Shown: positions 46,021 through 55,847, counted from the stretch's first letter. The stretch is DNA of 64,000 bases from Mesorhizobium huakuii (GCF_014189455.1 NZ_CP050299.1:1-64000); one strand, 5' to 3'. Numbers and translations: made by a program. The notes: a model not told the origin generated them from the letters alone.

Positions 46021-46554
46021 ATGACGGTCCACAAGAGGGTTCCCTTCGTCACCTTTCTCACGCGTGTGCGCGATGAGTCAGTTCAGGGGCCCAATCCATA
46101 TCGCTGGGAAGAAAAGACATCCGACGACTACTTTGCCGGCAAGCGCGTCATCCTGTTCTCGCTACCTGGCGCCTTCACGCCGACCTGCTCGACCTACCAA
46201 CTGCCCAAATTCGAAGCCCTCTATGACGAGTTTGAGAAGGAGGGAATTGAAGCCATCTACTGCCTTTCCGTCAACGATGCCTTCGTCATGAATGCGTGGG
46301 GGAAATCCTTGGGCCTGCAGAAGGTGCGGCTCATCCCGGATGGATCGGGCGAGTTTACGCGCAAAATGGGCATGCTGGTTGCCAAGGACAATCTCGGCTT
46401 CGGTATGCGCTCTTGGCGCTACGCCGCCCTTATCAACAATGGCGTGGTGGAGCAGTGGTTTGAGGAGGATGGTTTCTCCGACAACTGCGAGGCCGACCCC
46501 TATGGCGTATCATCCCCGCAGAACGTTCTTGAAACCCTCAAGGCTGCCGCATGA
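46021..46554 (+). CDS. Peroxiredoxin (Prx5 type) upstream of rpoN
   Basis: 177 residues with LFSLPGAFTPTCSTYQLPKF, holding the peroxidatic Cys, and IYCLSVNDAFVMNAWGKSLG. The ribosome site AAAGGAGCAAGCTG precedes the ATG. It reduces peroxides in the cytoplasm. rpoN begins 73 bases downstream; a peroxiredoxin-rpoN2 pair is known in Rhizobium etli, where it is NifA-controlled, and NGR234 has a similar y4vD gene. Protection of bacteroids from peroxide is the likely role. Confidence 0.93.
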   Translation: MTVHKRVPFVTFLTRVRDESVQGPNPYRWEEKTSDDYFAGKRVILFSLPGAFTPTCSTYQLPKFEALYDEFEKEGIEAIYCLSVNDAFVMNAWGKSLGLQKVRLIPDGSGEFTRKMGMLVAKDNLGFGMRSWRYAALINNGVVEQWFEEDGFSDNCEADPYGVSSPQNVLETLKAAA

Positions 46555-46627
46555 CCTAGCGGCGTCAAAGCCTCGCAGATCCCATTGGCCACCGCCAGAG
46601 CCACGCTCGACAGGAGTCGCGCCCACC

Positions 46628-48091
46628 ATGCAATCCTCAGCAAGCCTGCTTCAGCGTCAGAAGCAATCTATGATTGCGTCGCCTCAACTGATTGAGTCGA
46701 TCCGATTGCTGCAACTGGCGCATACCGAGCTGCATCAGTACGTGGGGCAGGAAATCGCAAAGAACCCGCTTTTGGAGTTGGCGCCAAGCGAGGAAGGGCC
46801 GTCTGGAGATGATTGGTCGATTCCGGGAGAGGATCCCGACATCGGCGCACGTGAAAAGGACTTTGACAAGCCGACCAGTGCCGAGGCCCCGGAAAGGTTC
46901 ATGCAATCGAAATCGACCGGCAACACAGCCAACGCCCCGCCGGGCGCGGGCAATGCAGTCGACAATTTTTCCGTCTCCGCCGAAACATTGCACGACCACG
47001 TCGCGCGTCAGATCGCCCTCACTGCGTTCACATCGCAGGAGAGGCTGATTGCTGGCCAGCTTGCCGCTCACCTGGAAGATACTGGCTATCTTCAGGTAAG
47101 CCTTGTGGAACTGGCCAGCAGCCTAAACGTCCGGGCGGACGATGTGGAACGGGTGCTCGGAATCTTGCAGCACTTTGATCCACCGGGACTTTTTGCGCGA
47201 ACTCTCAGCGAATGCCTTGAGATCCAGTTGCGCCAACGAGACCGGTTCGACCCGGCGATGGCAGCGTTGGTTGCCAACCTTGAGATGCTTGCGCGACGCG
47301 ATTTTCAGGCATTGAAGCAGCATTGCGGCGTCGATGAAGAAGACCTTCTCGACATGTTGCATGAAATCCGTGCTCTCGACCCCAAGCCTGGAAATCAGTT
47401 CCACACCGGAGGGCCGGAATGCGTCATGCCTGAAGTCTGGGTCATGCCCTCGCCTGGCGGTGGGTGGCAAATCGAACTTGATCCGAACACGCTACCCAAG
47501 CTGCTGATCAACCATACCTACTTCGCCGAAGTCTCGCGCGCGGCCGTCCAAAATTCGAAAGATCAAGCATTTCTCCACGAATGCTTGCAAAACGCGAACT
47601 GGTTAATCCGCAGCCTCGATCAGCGCGCCAACACGATTCTTAAGGTTGCGACTGAAATCGTGCGCCAGCAGGAGGCCTTTTTGGAACATGGCGTCTCCCA
47701 CCTGAAGCCTCTCAATCTCAGGACTGTCGCTGAAGCGATCAACGTGCACGAGTCGACGGTAAGCCGGGTGACATCCAACAAGTACATGCTTACCCCACGC
47801 GGTGTTTTCGAGCTGAAGTACTTTTTCACTGTCGCGATCGCCTCCTGCGAAGGGGGCGACGCGCACTCCGCCGAAGCTGTGCGCCATCGGATCAAAGCGA
47901 TAATCGCCGGAGAATCGCTTGCTGACGTGCTTTCCGACGATGATATCGCTGTCCGGCTCAAGGAAACCGGCATCGATGTTGCACGCCGCACCGTCACAAA
48001 ATATCGCGAAGCGATGAACATCCCCTCCTCTGTGCAACGGCGACGGGAAAAGCGCTTATGGCTAGAGGGCGATCAAGGCTCCGCGGCCTAG
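46628..48091 (+). CDS. rpoN: RNA polymerase sigma-54 factor
   Basis: 487 residues from ATG 46628 (MQSSASLLQRQKQSMIASPQ). Region I is glutamine-rich with LIESIRLLQLAHTELHQYVG and EIAKNPLLELAPSEE; an acidic region II follows; the core-binding part has QLAAHLEDTGYLQV; the helix-turn-helix has LRTVAEAINVHESTVSRVTS; the RpoN box is ARRTVTKYREAMNIPSS. The frame is open far upstream through the peroxiredoxin gene, but region I starts here. It reads -24/-12 promoters with NifA, including those at 36295, 55101 and 61389. The gene is convergent with nifQ, 21 bases apart. Confidence 0.96.
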   Translation: MQSSASLLQRQKQSMIASPQLIESIRLLQLAHTELHQYVGQEIAKNPLLELAPSEEGPSGDDWSIPGEDPDIGAREKDFDKPTSAEAPERFMQSKSTGNTANAPPGAGNAVDNFSVSAETLHDHVARQIALTAFTSQERLIAGQLAAHLEDTGYLQVSLVELASSLNVRADDVERVLGILQHFDPPGLFARTLSECLEIQLRQRDRFDPAMAALVANLEMLARRDFQALKQHCGVDEEDLLDMLHEIRALDPKPGNQFHTGGPECVMPEVWVMPSPGGGWQIELDPNTLPKLLINHTYFAEVSRAAVQNSKDQAFLHECLQNANWLIRSLDQRANTILKVATEIVRQQEAFLEHGVSHLKPLNLRTVAEAINVHESTVSRVTSNKYMLTPRGVFELKYFFTVAIASCEGGDAHSAEAVRHRIKAIIAGESLADVLSDDDIAVRLKETGIDVARRTVTKYREAMNIPSSVQRRREKRLWLEGDQGSAA

Positions 48092-48112
48092 CAGCGCTGA
48101 CGAAAGCGGCGC

Positions 48113-48736
48113 TTAATCCAAAGCGATCCCGTTCTTGATGTGTGCGAGGCGGCTTTCGCCTTGCTCGGGGCCGAAGCAGCTTTCGAAATCATTGCATTCC
48201 CGGCAAGTGGGCGCGGTGCATAGCGAAAAACCTTCGGCCTCGCAGAGTTTGCGGTAGAAGTACTTCTTCCATTTCATGTTTTGGGTGTTGCCGGCTGCCA
48301 AGGTCGGAAAATGCGTGGCAAGCAGGCGGCTGAGCTCGGCCCGATTGAGAAGGCCAAGATCCTGCCAGAGATGGTTGTTGCGCATGGCACGCCGGGCGAC
48401 GATCTTAGCGAAGCAGGCGCTCGCCGGATCGCCCGGCCGGGCATGCGCCAGCAGCAGGCTGTGCAGAAGTTCTTCTTCCATTTCCGGCTTGGGGTCGCAT
48501 AGCTCGTCCAAGGCGAAGGCGTTTATCGCGGTAGCGGGGAAACTGTGGGTCAGCACGTCGCGCAGCTCTGCGCGCGAAAGGCCGGTCGACTCCGTCGCCG
48601 TCGCCTCGCCGGCCTCGACCTCCTCGAGCGCACACGAAAGCACACAGGCAAGCACATGCTGATCGAACCCCCTCTTCAACTCGATCCGCGGCCATTGGCG
48701 GGCGCAGAGCCAACCATAGTGATGAGCGAACATGGT
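48113..48736 (-). CDS. nifQ: NifQ, molybdenum-donating protein for FeMo-cofactor
   Basis: 207 residues from ATG 48736 (MFAHHYGWLCARQWPRIELK). The C-terminal part has LCTAPTCRECNDFESCF, the C-x4-C-x2-C-x5-C cluster that binds the Mo-Fe-S unit in NifQ proteins, and LGLLNRAELSRLLATHFPTL. It passes molybdenum to NifEN/NifH during FeMo-cofactor synthesis. It lies at the end of the leftward P450 operon, straight after the fdxB remnant, whose second half is in the same frame. Confidence 0.92.
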   Translation of the reverse strand, partial: TMFAHHYGWLCARQWPRIELKRGFDQHVLACVLSCALEEVEAGEATATESTGLSRAELRDVLTHSFPATAINAFALDELCDPKPEMEEELLHSLLLAHARPGDPASACFAKIVARRAMRNNHLWQDLGLLNRAELSRLLATHFPTLAAGNTQNMKWKKYFYRKLCEAEGFSLCTAPTCRECNDFESCFGPEQGESRLAHIKNGIALD

Positions 48737-49051
48737 GCCGTTCTCCTGGTCGTCTGCCGCGACCTTGTCGGCCGCAACATGCGTCTGGCAGTTCTTTGGG
48801 TAAATGCGGGCTCCGCAGCCAATGCAGCGGCCGGCCTGGTCGACGAGCATGATCATGCGGTTGAGCTCGGCGTCGAGGTGTTCGCCCTCGCCGGCGCCGA
48901 GGATTCACTCGCTGATCGACGCTATGGAGGTGCACCGCGCGCGCGAGCAGACCTTGAAGCAGCGGCCGAAGCCGATGCAGGTCGTGCCGTCGAGAGTGGT
49001 CAGATATCGCGGCACCCATCTGGAGGCGTCGCGGGTGACGAAAGCGCTCAT
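48737..49051 (-). pseudogene. fdxB: fdxB (ferredoxin III) remnant, cluster cysteines lost
   Basis: ATG 49051 opens MSAFVTRDASRWVPRYLTTL, then TTCIGFGRCFKVCSR, the first 4Fe-4S motif with its second Cys changed to Phe. Two frame changes follow (near 48940 and 48905; TGA in between), then GAGEGEHLDAELNRMIMLVD and GRCIGCGARIYPKNCQTHVA, where the third Cys of the second motif is gone. The order fdxB then nifQ is normal for rhizobia. It cannot make a two-cluster ferredoxin. Confidence 0.85.
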
Positions 49052-49348
49052 CGGGAGTTCCCCAATGCATGGAGCTTTCTTGCAGCTGCTGAGCGCCCGG
49101 GGTACCGCGGACATGCGGAAGCTGCATCCTCACTATGCGAGCGGCATAGTGACACCGCTTCCGGGCCGCAGACCAGAGCCACAGCGATGGATAGCCTGGC
49201 AAGGCACTGGTTTGACTGATCCTCGACATAGGTTACCCCCAACCCCATCGCGACAAGCGACCTGGAGATTCCGTCCTACCTTGTCCGCGCGCTTCTGCCC
49301 TTTCGAGACGACAAGCAGATGAGGTGGAAGCTCAAGCCGTTGCGGATT

Positions 49349-50401
49349 TCAAACCCTCGCCTGAGGGAGGGACTTGTTGACCGCCGGGATGATCTTGTCT
49401 CCCCAGAGCTCGATCTGGCGCAGCATTGTCTTTTGGTCGAAATCCCCCAATTGGGTCTGAATTGCGATCTGGTCCGGTTTCAGGATATCCATCTCTTCCA
49501 GTAGGCGATCAATCACGCGATTCACGCTGCCGATCGGCAGGTTCTCGCGCATAGTCTCCAATGACAGATCCTGCTGCGTCGGCGTTTCCTGCAGCAAATA
49601 GCCGTCCAGGCTCTGCTGGCGGCGCTGATGCAGTGCTTCAGACAGCCGGCGCTGGAAGCGGGCATTGTCGAGATAGCTGTTTATCTCTGCCTGGTCGTCG
49701 CTGGCATAGCAGCAACGCAGCAGCGATATCTTGGCGTCCGTGACATTCTTACCTTCGGAAGCCGCCGCCTCCTCGATCGATTCGCGCAGCGTGCTCAAAG
49801 TCTCTAAGCCGTTGTGGAATGCTGTGACAAAGAAATTGTGTCCCTCGCGATAGGCCCGGCTCATGCGCAGGGGACCGCCGGCGATCCAGATCGGCGGGGT
49901 CGGCTTCTGGACGGTGGGCACCGAAATCGCCGTCGGGGGTATCTTCTCATACCGGCCATCGTGCTCGAAGACATTTTGGTTGAGGCCCTTCAGAAGGATG
50001 TCCAGATATTCCGAAAAGATGGCCGGCGCCTCATCGATGTTGACGCCGAAGCGTTCGAACTCGAATTGCTGGTATCCCACGCCGACTCCGAGCTCGAGAC
50101 GGCCGTTCGCCACGACGTCGGCGAAGCCGATCTCGGAAAGCAGTCGCTGCGGGTGATAGAGCGGCAACACGCAGACGGCAGTGCCGAGGCGAATGGTGCT
50201 TGTCAGGCCGGCGCAGTGCGCCACCATCATCAAGGGCGACGGAACAAGGCTGTAATTGTTGAAGTGGTGCTCGGCGAACCAGGCGGTGTTGAAGCCAGCC
50301 TGCTCCGAAAGAACGGCTTGTTCGATTGAGTTGCGGATGACGCTGTCGGAGGATTGATGATAGCCGCGCTGGGCGGCCAGGATGAAGGTTGCGAATTCCA
50401 T
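49349..50401 (-). CDS. Luciferase-like flavin monooxygenase (y4vJ type)
   Basis: 350 residues: MEFATFILAAQRGYHQSSDS, EQAGFNTAWFAEHHFNNYSL, GTAVCVLPLYHPQRLLSEIG, NGRLELGVGVGYQQFEFERF, PIWIAGGPLRMSRAYREGHN. This is the bacterial-luciferase barrel that uses FMNH2 and oxygen. It follows the tandem SDR gene on the same strand by 316 bases, as y4vJ follows y4vI in NGR234 (from memory). Substrate unknown; probably one step of the pathway started by the P450. Confidence 0.9.
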   Translation of the reverse strand: MEFATFILAAQRGYHQSSDSVIRNSIEQAVLSEQAGFNTAWFAEHHFNNYSLVPSPLMMVAHCAGLTSTIRLGTAVCVLPLYHPQRLLSEIGFADVVANGRLELGVGVGYQQFEFERFGVNIDEAPAIFSEYLDILLKGLNQNVFEHDGRYEKIPPTAISVPTVQKPTPPIWIAGGPLRMSRAYREGHNFFVTAFHNGLETLSTLRESIEEAAASEGKNVTDAKISLLRCCYASDDQAEINSYLDNARFQRRLSEALHQRRQQSLDGYLLQETPTQQDLSLETMRENLPIGSVNRVIDRLLEEMDILKPDQIAIQTQLGDFDQKTMLRQIELWGDKIIPAVNKSLPQARV

Positions 50402-50717
50402 GGTCTTTCATGTCTCCAGAGGGAATTGGTAGATCAGGGGATGCGATCGGCATGCGCGCAGAAGGCTTTGGCCACGGTGTGGATCCGATGCTTGGCGGCG
50501 GCATAGTCTTGCGGCAAACCGCTCGCATTCTGCGGTTGCACGCGCGCCCGCGAGCGGTTGGAACTGCTTCGACCGCGATGGGGACGTGTTCGTCGCCGCC
50601 GAAAATCTTCGATCCTAGACAGCGCTGCGGGCGCGGCGCGGGCGGAGCTTGAAGCCTTGGATGTCGTCGGCTTCGACGAGCCGCAGCCGTCGCCTGGCGA
50701 ATGGCGAATGGCGATAA

Positions 50718-52316
50718 TCAACCAGCGTCCTCCGCAAAATATTCGTCATAGAATTCGCTGGCGTTTCCCGCATCGCCGAACGAGGTCCAGCCGCCGTCCA
50801 CATAGAGGATCGAGCCGTTGATGTATGAGGCGTCAGACGAAGCGAGGAAAAACGCCGCGTCTGCGACGTCTTCCGGCCGTCCCATCATGCCCATCGGAAT
50901 TCGTCGTGCGATCGCTGTTGAGTCGATGCGGCCGGCCTTCAACTGAGCAAGTGCAGGCGTGCGGATGTAACCGGGAGCGACGGTGGCTGTCCGAATGCCG
51001 ATCGGCCCGAGTTCGGCCGCCATGCATCGGGTCAGCATGTCCATCCCCGCTTTCGAGGCGCCGTAGGCATGGCGCGGCGCAAAGGGCAGAAAGCTGTTGA
51101 TCGATCCGAGATTGAGGATCACGCCGCCGGGGCGCATCGCTTTGGCCGCCTCACGCGCGCAAGTGAAGGCGCCGGTGAGATTGACATCCAGGACCTGGTC
51201 GATTTCTGCCGGCATTTGTTCGATGCCCGCCACAAAGGTGTCGGCAATAGAAGCACCGTTGACGGGGATGTCGATGCGCCCGAAGCGTCCCCTCATCTCC
51301 TCGAACAGCGCCACCACCTCGCTCTCGATGGCCACATCCACGAATTTCGCCAGGTTCTTTCCGCCGAGCGATCCAGCGAGTACAGTAGCGGCAGCGCGAT
51401 CTTTATCAGCAATCACGACGGTATCGCCGGTCGTTGCAAAACGGCGAACTATGGCGGCGCCTATGCCGTTCGCGCCACCCGTGACGAGCACGATTCGCGC
51501 ATCGGTTCGTTCGCTCTCAGAAGAGAGTTCGGATCTGGGCGTCCCTTCCACCGCCGGGTGCGCGTCCCCCGGCTGGTTGAATGACGTCCAGCCGCCGTCG
51601 ACCACCAGCACCGATCCGGTGATGTAGCGCGCCTCAACTCTGGTCAGAAAACGCACGGCCCGGGCGATCTCGTCGGGCCGCGCCATGCGGCCCATCGGCA
51701 CGCGGCGGCGTACCGCCGCAAGGTCCATTTTACCCGCGCGTTCCAGTTCTGCGACCATCGGCGTGCGCACATAGCCTGGCGCAACCGCCGTCACGCGTAT
51801 GCCGCGCGAAGCCCATTCGCATGCAAGCGACTTCGTCAACGAGATCAGGCCCGCTTTCGAGGCTGCGTAGGCATTGCGCCTGGGACTGCCGACCATCCCC
51901 GCCAGCGAAGCGACGTTGACGATGGCGCCGTCCAGCTTCATCCGCCTCGCCGCTTCGCGGGCCATGACAAACGGCCCAATCAGGTTTACTGCCAAGCCGC
52001 GCCGGAAGGCATCGGCTGCCGTGTCGACAGTCGCAGTCATGGTCGGTCCGATGGCCGCGTTGTTGATGAGAACGTCGATCTGAGCGAACTGCGCTTCGAC
52101 CCGGCCATAAAGGGCGAGGACTTCCACGTCTCGCGAGACGTCGCATTCGAGGCCAAGATGCGGGTCGCCGAGGCCACGGGCCAGTTCAACCACGCCGCTG
52201 CCCGGAAGGTCCACCGCAACAACAGTGTCTCCACCCCCAGCAAGGATATCGACCAGGGCCCGGCCGATCCCGCCCGCGGCGCCTGTAATGATGACGATGC
52301 GTCCTTCCCGCTTCAT
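50718..52316 (-). CDS. Tandem short-chain dehydrogenase/reductase (y4vI type)
   Basis: 532 residues with two complete SDR domains in one chain. The first (1-245) has VIITGAAGGIGRALVDIL, NVASLAGMVG and YAASKAGLISLTK; the second (about 270-520) has VTGGANGIGAAIVRRF, LGSINS and YGASKAGMDMLTR. Each ends with YITGSVLVVDGGWTSF or YINGSILYVDGGWTSF, so one arose from the other by duplication. Both catalytic Ser-Tyr-Lys sets are intact. It could carry out two successive NAD(P)-dependent oxidations or reductions on the product of the P450. Confidence 0.93.
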   Translation of the reverse strand: MKREGRIVIITGAAGGIGRALVDILAGGGDTVVAVDLPGSGVVELARGLGDPHLGLECDVSRDVEVLALYGRVEAQFAQIDVLINNAAIGPTMTATVDTAADAFRRGLAVNLIGPFVMAREAARRMKLDGAIVNVASLAGMVGSPRRNAYAASKAGLISLTKSLACEWASRGIRVTAVAPGYVRTPMVAELERAGKMDLAAVRRRVPMGRMARPDEIARAVRFLTRVEARYITGSVLVVDGGWTSFNQPGDAHPAVEGTPRSELSSESERTDARIVLVTGGANGIGAAIVRRFATTGDTVVIADKDRAAATVLAGSLGGKNLAKFVDVAIESEVVALFEEMRGRFGRIDIPVNGASIADTFVAGIEQMPAEIDQVLDVNLTGAFTCAREAAKAMRPGGVILNLGSINSFLPFAPRHAYGASKAGMDMLTRCMAAELGPIGIRTATVAPGYIRTPALAQLKAGRIDSTAIARRIPMGMMGRPEDVADAAFFLASSDASYINGSILYVDGGWTSFGDAGNASEFYDEYFAEDAG

Positions 52317-52651
52317 AAGAACTTCTCCGCGCCGAGCCTCAGCGATGTCACCCCATCAATATTGGGCGGCCAAATGATCCGTTGCGGCAAAGCAGCACGT
52401 CCTGGTGATGGCCAGTTGGCCGGCGAAGCTGGCGACGGACCCTTTGATGAGAGCCGATCTGGATCCATGTAAGCCACTTGCCTCTGCGAACCGGTCCTCC
52501 GGTCTGAGCTTGGGGGTCGGAGACTGCCGCGCAACAGAGTCCCGTTCTTGCGTCAGCAAATTTATCAGCGACAGAGCAGACCGCTGTTGCGGTCACGCCG
52601 CTACGGGACAGAAAGACAATCCTCTCGGCTACGTCTTTACCGGGCAGGCTC

Positions 52652-53257
52652 TCACCGGGATCGCTGTGCCATTGCAAAATCATCATAGCTTTTGTCTCCG
52701 TTCGGAACCTCAGCAGGCCTGATGGCGAGGAGGATGCGATGCTTCTCAAGCGCGTAGACTGGGTCATCCGGATGAGGTGCGCCGATAGGCTGCCGCGACC
52801 CGAACCGTTCTGCCTCAGGGATCGCTGCTGGGATCTGCTCCTCGAGCCAATCGTAGACCACCGTCCGTTCGGCAATCCGCCACTCCCCTTCCCTTTTCTG
52901 AAACAGATCGCAGTAGCGCCCGCAGAGGAGCGTCTGGCGTACTTCTCCGTGTTTGTCCGGTCCGCGTTGCAGCGCGGTGAAATAGCTCTCGACCGCGGCT
53001 TCTGTCGGGGTGATGAATTCGATCAGGATGTTCGTGATCTGATGGATGTTGCGATGCCCGGTCTGGAAGACCCCGAGCGCAAACCGGATGAAGCCCTCTG
53101 CCGAGCCGCAATAGGCGCCGTGATTGTCATGCGCATCGAGCCAGTACGCGCTGCGCAACGCCGCCTCGTCCGCGCGATCTATCCCGCGGCAGTACCGATA
53201 GAGGCAGTCGCGGATCGCTTCACGGTCGAGTAGTTCGGTAATTTTTCCCTGGTCCAT
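52652..53257 (-). CDS. NTF2/SnoaL-like protein
   Basis: 201 residues: [60 protein letters not shown]. This is the cone-shaped NTF2-like fold typical of SnoaL cyclases, dehydratases and ring-hydroxylating small subunits. Position between the ferredoxin and the tandem SDR puts it in the same pathway. Its reaction cannot be deduced. Confidence 0.85.
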   Translation of the reverse strand: MDQGKITELLDREAIRDCLYRYCRGIDRADEAALRSAYWLDAHDNHGAYCGSAEGFIRFALGVFQTGHRNIHQITNILIEFITPTEAAVESYFTALQRGPDKHGEVRQTLLCGRYCDLFQKREGEWRIAERTVVYDWLEEQIPAAIPEAERFGSRQPIGAPHPDDPVYALEKHRILLAIRPAEVPNGDKSYDDFAMAQRSR

Positions 53258-53425
53258 CGTCTTTGTCGCAAATCCTGTGATCGGAAGAGGTTCGCTAAGC
53301 CGCCCAAGTTTTTTTCACACCATGGGAGCACCTCGTTTCCGGAAATGCCCCTGCACCGTTGGCCCAGGACGGCGGCGCGCCGCATGCCGTTCTTTCCAGT
53401 GTGCGGCCACATGGTCGACCCGCAA

Positions 53426-53671
53426 TTAAACCCGCCGGCCTCTCGGTTGAATGACATCCGATTCAGCCCGCGCAGCGGGTGTAGCGTCGAGTTCCAGTGC
53501 ACGTTCGGGGCAAGATCGCGTGCCTCGTGACGCAAGTAGGTGCTTCCCCTCCGCAACCTCAATGTCACCAGGCAGGATGTAGCCCTCCTCATCGAGCTTG
53601 AAGATATCGGGCGCTTGCGCCGAGCATCGCGCGTGGCCCTGGCATTTGGGTTTATGGACGATGATGCGCAT
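53426..53671 (-). CDS. 3Fe-4S ferredoxin partner of the P450
   Basis: 81 residues: MRIIVHKPKCQGHARCSAQA with C-x2-H-x2-C, where the second cluster Cys is His, and SCPERALELDATP with the last Cys-Pro. This pattern is that of single-cluster ferredoxins encoded beside bacterial P450s. It starts 43 bases after the P450 stop and should deliver electrons to it. The last twenty residues look like non-family tail. Confidence 0.9.
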   Translation of the reverse strand: MRIIVHKPKCQGHARCSAQAPDIFKLDEEGYILPGDIEVAEGKHLLASRGTRSCPERALELDATPAARAESDVIQPRGRRV

Positions 53672-53714
53672 ACCGCTACCTTCAATTTCCGTGCCCGCTC
53701 GGGGCTGGGCTTCA

Positions 53715-54932
53715 TCAGGACCAGTGCAGGATCAGATTTTTGATCCCGAATACATGGCCGCCAGAGGTGATGGGTGCCGTACCTTTCTTGATCCGGAAGG
53801 CCGGAATGCGCGCCAGCCACTCCTCCAGGCCAATGACAATCTCTCGCCGGGCAAGGTGTGAGCCAAGACAGCGGTGGGGACCATAGCCAAAGGCGGCGTG
53901 GCGGTTGTTCTCTCGCGCCAGATCGATCGTGTTGGGGCATTCGAATTCTGCCGGGTCACGATTGGCAATCATCGTGGCGCAGGAAACGTAATCCCCCTTA
54001 CGGATCGGCACTCCTTCGAAGTCGATGTCCTTGGTTGCCACTCGGATCATCTGAACGGTCGGATAGGCGCGCAGCAATTCTTCAACTGCGAGCGCGATCC
54101 GGTCCGGTTCGCTCCGCAGCAGTTCCTGATCTTTGAGGTTGCGGGCGAGATACGCCAAGTCAAAGCCTATGGCAGCTGCCACCGTGTCGAGCCCCGCGAC
54201 GAACACAAGCACGCCGATGCCACGGACTTCCACGTCGCTTAGCTGGCGGCCCTCAACCTGTGCCTGCAGGATGAAGGTCATAAAATCGTCGACCGGGTCC
54301 TTACGGCGCTTGGTCGCAAGTTCGTCGATAAAGGCAACAATTGTCTGGGCAGCGGCCGGTCGTTTCAGATGGTCGCCGTGGATGAGATCTTTCGCCCAGC
54401 CGACAAATGTATCGAGCCGGTGATCCGGCAACCCTAGAAAGCGAAGGAAGATGTTGACCGTGAAAGGAAAGGCGAACTCCTTCATGACGTCGCAGCAAGT
54501 GCCCGCTGCGGCAATCCTATCGATCAGCGCGACCGCTCGCTCGCGGATAGCCGGCTCCAATACCATGGCCCGCTTTGGCGAAAGCAGCGGATTGAGCAGT
54601 GAGCGAAAAACGCCATGGGCCGGTGGGTCAAGTTCGAGCGGGATCATCGGCCAGTTTTCGCCCAGCGCGGATGCGAAGATGCTGCGATGGCTCGAAAAGG
54701 TTTCAGCGTCCTGCAGCACCCGGCGCTGGTCGCTGGCGCGAGTGATGACCCAGGTGCCGCGGCCATCGCGCGTGTTGTAGGGAGAATAGAAGATCGGCGG
54801 CCCGGCATGGACGCAAGCGACCGCTGCGTGCGGGTCCCCGTTGGGCGCCGGCAGCATGCCTGGCGACTTAAACAGGCTGAAGTCCCTCACCATTTCGGGC
54901 GGGATGTGATCTGGAACCCAGTTAATCGCCAT
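53715..54932 (-). CDS. Cytochrome P450 (CYP127-like, y4vG type)
   Basis: 405 residues from ATG 54932 (MAINWVPDHIPPEMVRDFSL); GAGGAGAAG stands before it. The I-helix has VFVAGLDTVAAAIGFDLAYL, the K-helix EELLRAYPTVQMIR, and the haem loop FGYGPHRCLGSHLARREI with the ligand Cys. All essential parts are present. Gene order P450, ferredoxin, SDR, luciferase-like matches y4vG-y4vJ of NGR234, where the P450 is CYP127A1 of unknown function. First gene of a leftward operon driven by the sigma-54 box at 55101. It is not the gibberellin P450 set, which has different partners. Confidence 0.93.
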   Translation of the reverse strand: MAINWVPDHIPPEMVRDFSLFKSPGMLPAPNGDPHAAVACVHAGPPIFYSPYNTRDGRGTWVITRASDQRRVLQDAETFSSHRSIFASALGENWPMIPLELDPPAHGVFRSLLNPLLSPKRAMVLEPAIRERAVALIDRIAAAGTCCDVMKEFAFPFTVNIFLRFLGLPDHRLDTFVGWAKDLIHGDHLKRPAAAQTIVAFIDELATKRRKDPVDDFMTFILQAQVEGRQLSDVEVRGIGVLVFVAGLDTVAAAIGFDLAYLARNLKDQELLRSEPDRIALAVEELLRAYPTVQMIRVATKDIDFEGVPIRKGDYVSCATMIANRDPAEFECPNTIDLARENNRHAAFGYGPHRCLGSHLARREIVIGLEEWLARIPAFRIKKGTAPITSGGHVFGIKNLILHWS

Positions 54933-55100
54933 TTGGCTTCTCCTCAATGTCAGGCGTTCTGGCGCTCGATCGGGATCCCACGGCTGGTCACACGTCGATT
55001 ACCAGCGTTCGGCACGTCCTGGCTCAGGCGCCGTAAAGATTGGCCGTCACCGCTGAACTCCATCAAGCAGTGCTGACGTCCCCTGACTAAACTTGTCGGG

Positions 55101-55115
55101 GCAAGTTGCGTGCCG
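55101..55115 (-). promoter_or_regulatory. Sigma-54 -24/-12 promoter of the P450 operon
   Basis: Minus strand CGGCACGCAACTTGC: GGCAC at -24 and TTGC at -12 with ten bases between GG and GC. About 170 bases upstream of the P450 start codon. Confidence 0.82.
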
Positions 55116-55198
55116 ATTAGCGCACCGTTTGCGTTGCACCAGTTGGCCCGAACCGGTGGCCCGGTCTTGGCGGCCTTTTGGTCGGATGGCGACATTCT

Positions 55199-55214
55199 TG
55201 TTCAGCTTCGGACA
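55199..55214 (-). promoter_or_regulatory. NifA upstream activator site of the P450 operon
   Basis: TGTTCAGCTTCGGACA fits TGT-N10-ACA exactly, about 85 bases upstream of the -24 element at 55112. Confidence 0.75.
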
Positions 55215-55847
55215 CACGAAGGAGCAAATGAAAGGACCCTCAAGCATGCGAACGCCGCGACCCGAGCCGAATTTGGTCCTCTCCACTTCCCGAGTGGCGC
55301 GCTTGCTGAGAGCTGGAGGATGTCAAAGCCCCCTCGACAGAGCGGGTATAGCAACAGTGCGCGTCGTGGATGCTGCCACAGCGTGTATTCGCAGACCGCC
55401 GTGACTGCGCACGCAAGAACGCGCTGGATCTAGAGACAGCGCTCCTTACGCGGTCGACACACAGTGCCAGCCAGTGTGCGACAATGCATCGGCCGGCCCG
55501 TCCGGAACGGCTTACCTCTTTCCCGAGCCGGTGCGGAAGTGCAGATTTAGCCTAGCCATACAGCACCATTGCTCGGTCCGGGTGACCAAGCGAATGTGCG
55601 GCATGAGGTAGCAAAAGCCACCGATCATTATTCAACCCGTTGATAGCGAGTGACTATTTTCAACGTCTCCGAGGGTGGCGGACGGAGGCTTGACGCAGCC
55701 GTGCGGAACAGCTGCGGCATGTCTGAACCGTCGCCACCGACCGATTTTGGTGCTGTCTAATACGTGCTTCCCGACGTGCGGATTGTTTTGATAGGCATGT
55801 CGGTGTCAAAGAATAAACCTTCCTCTTCAATCCCATTGAGAGTGGCG
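55215..55847. other. Stretch without a recognised gene
   Basis: About 630 bases with only short readings on either strand and no motif I can name. It separates the P450 promoter region from a toxin-antitoxin pair. Confidence 0.45.
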
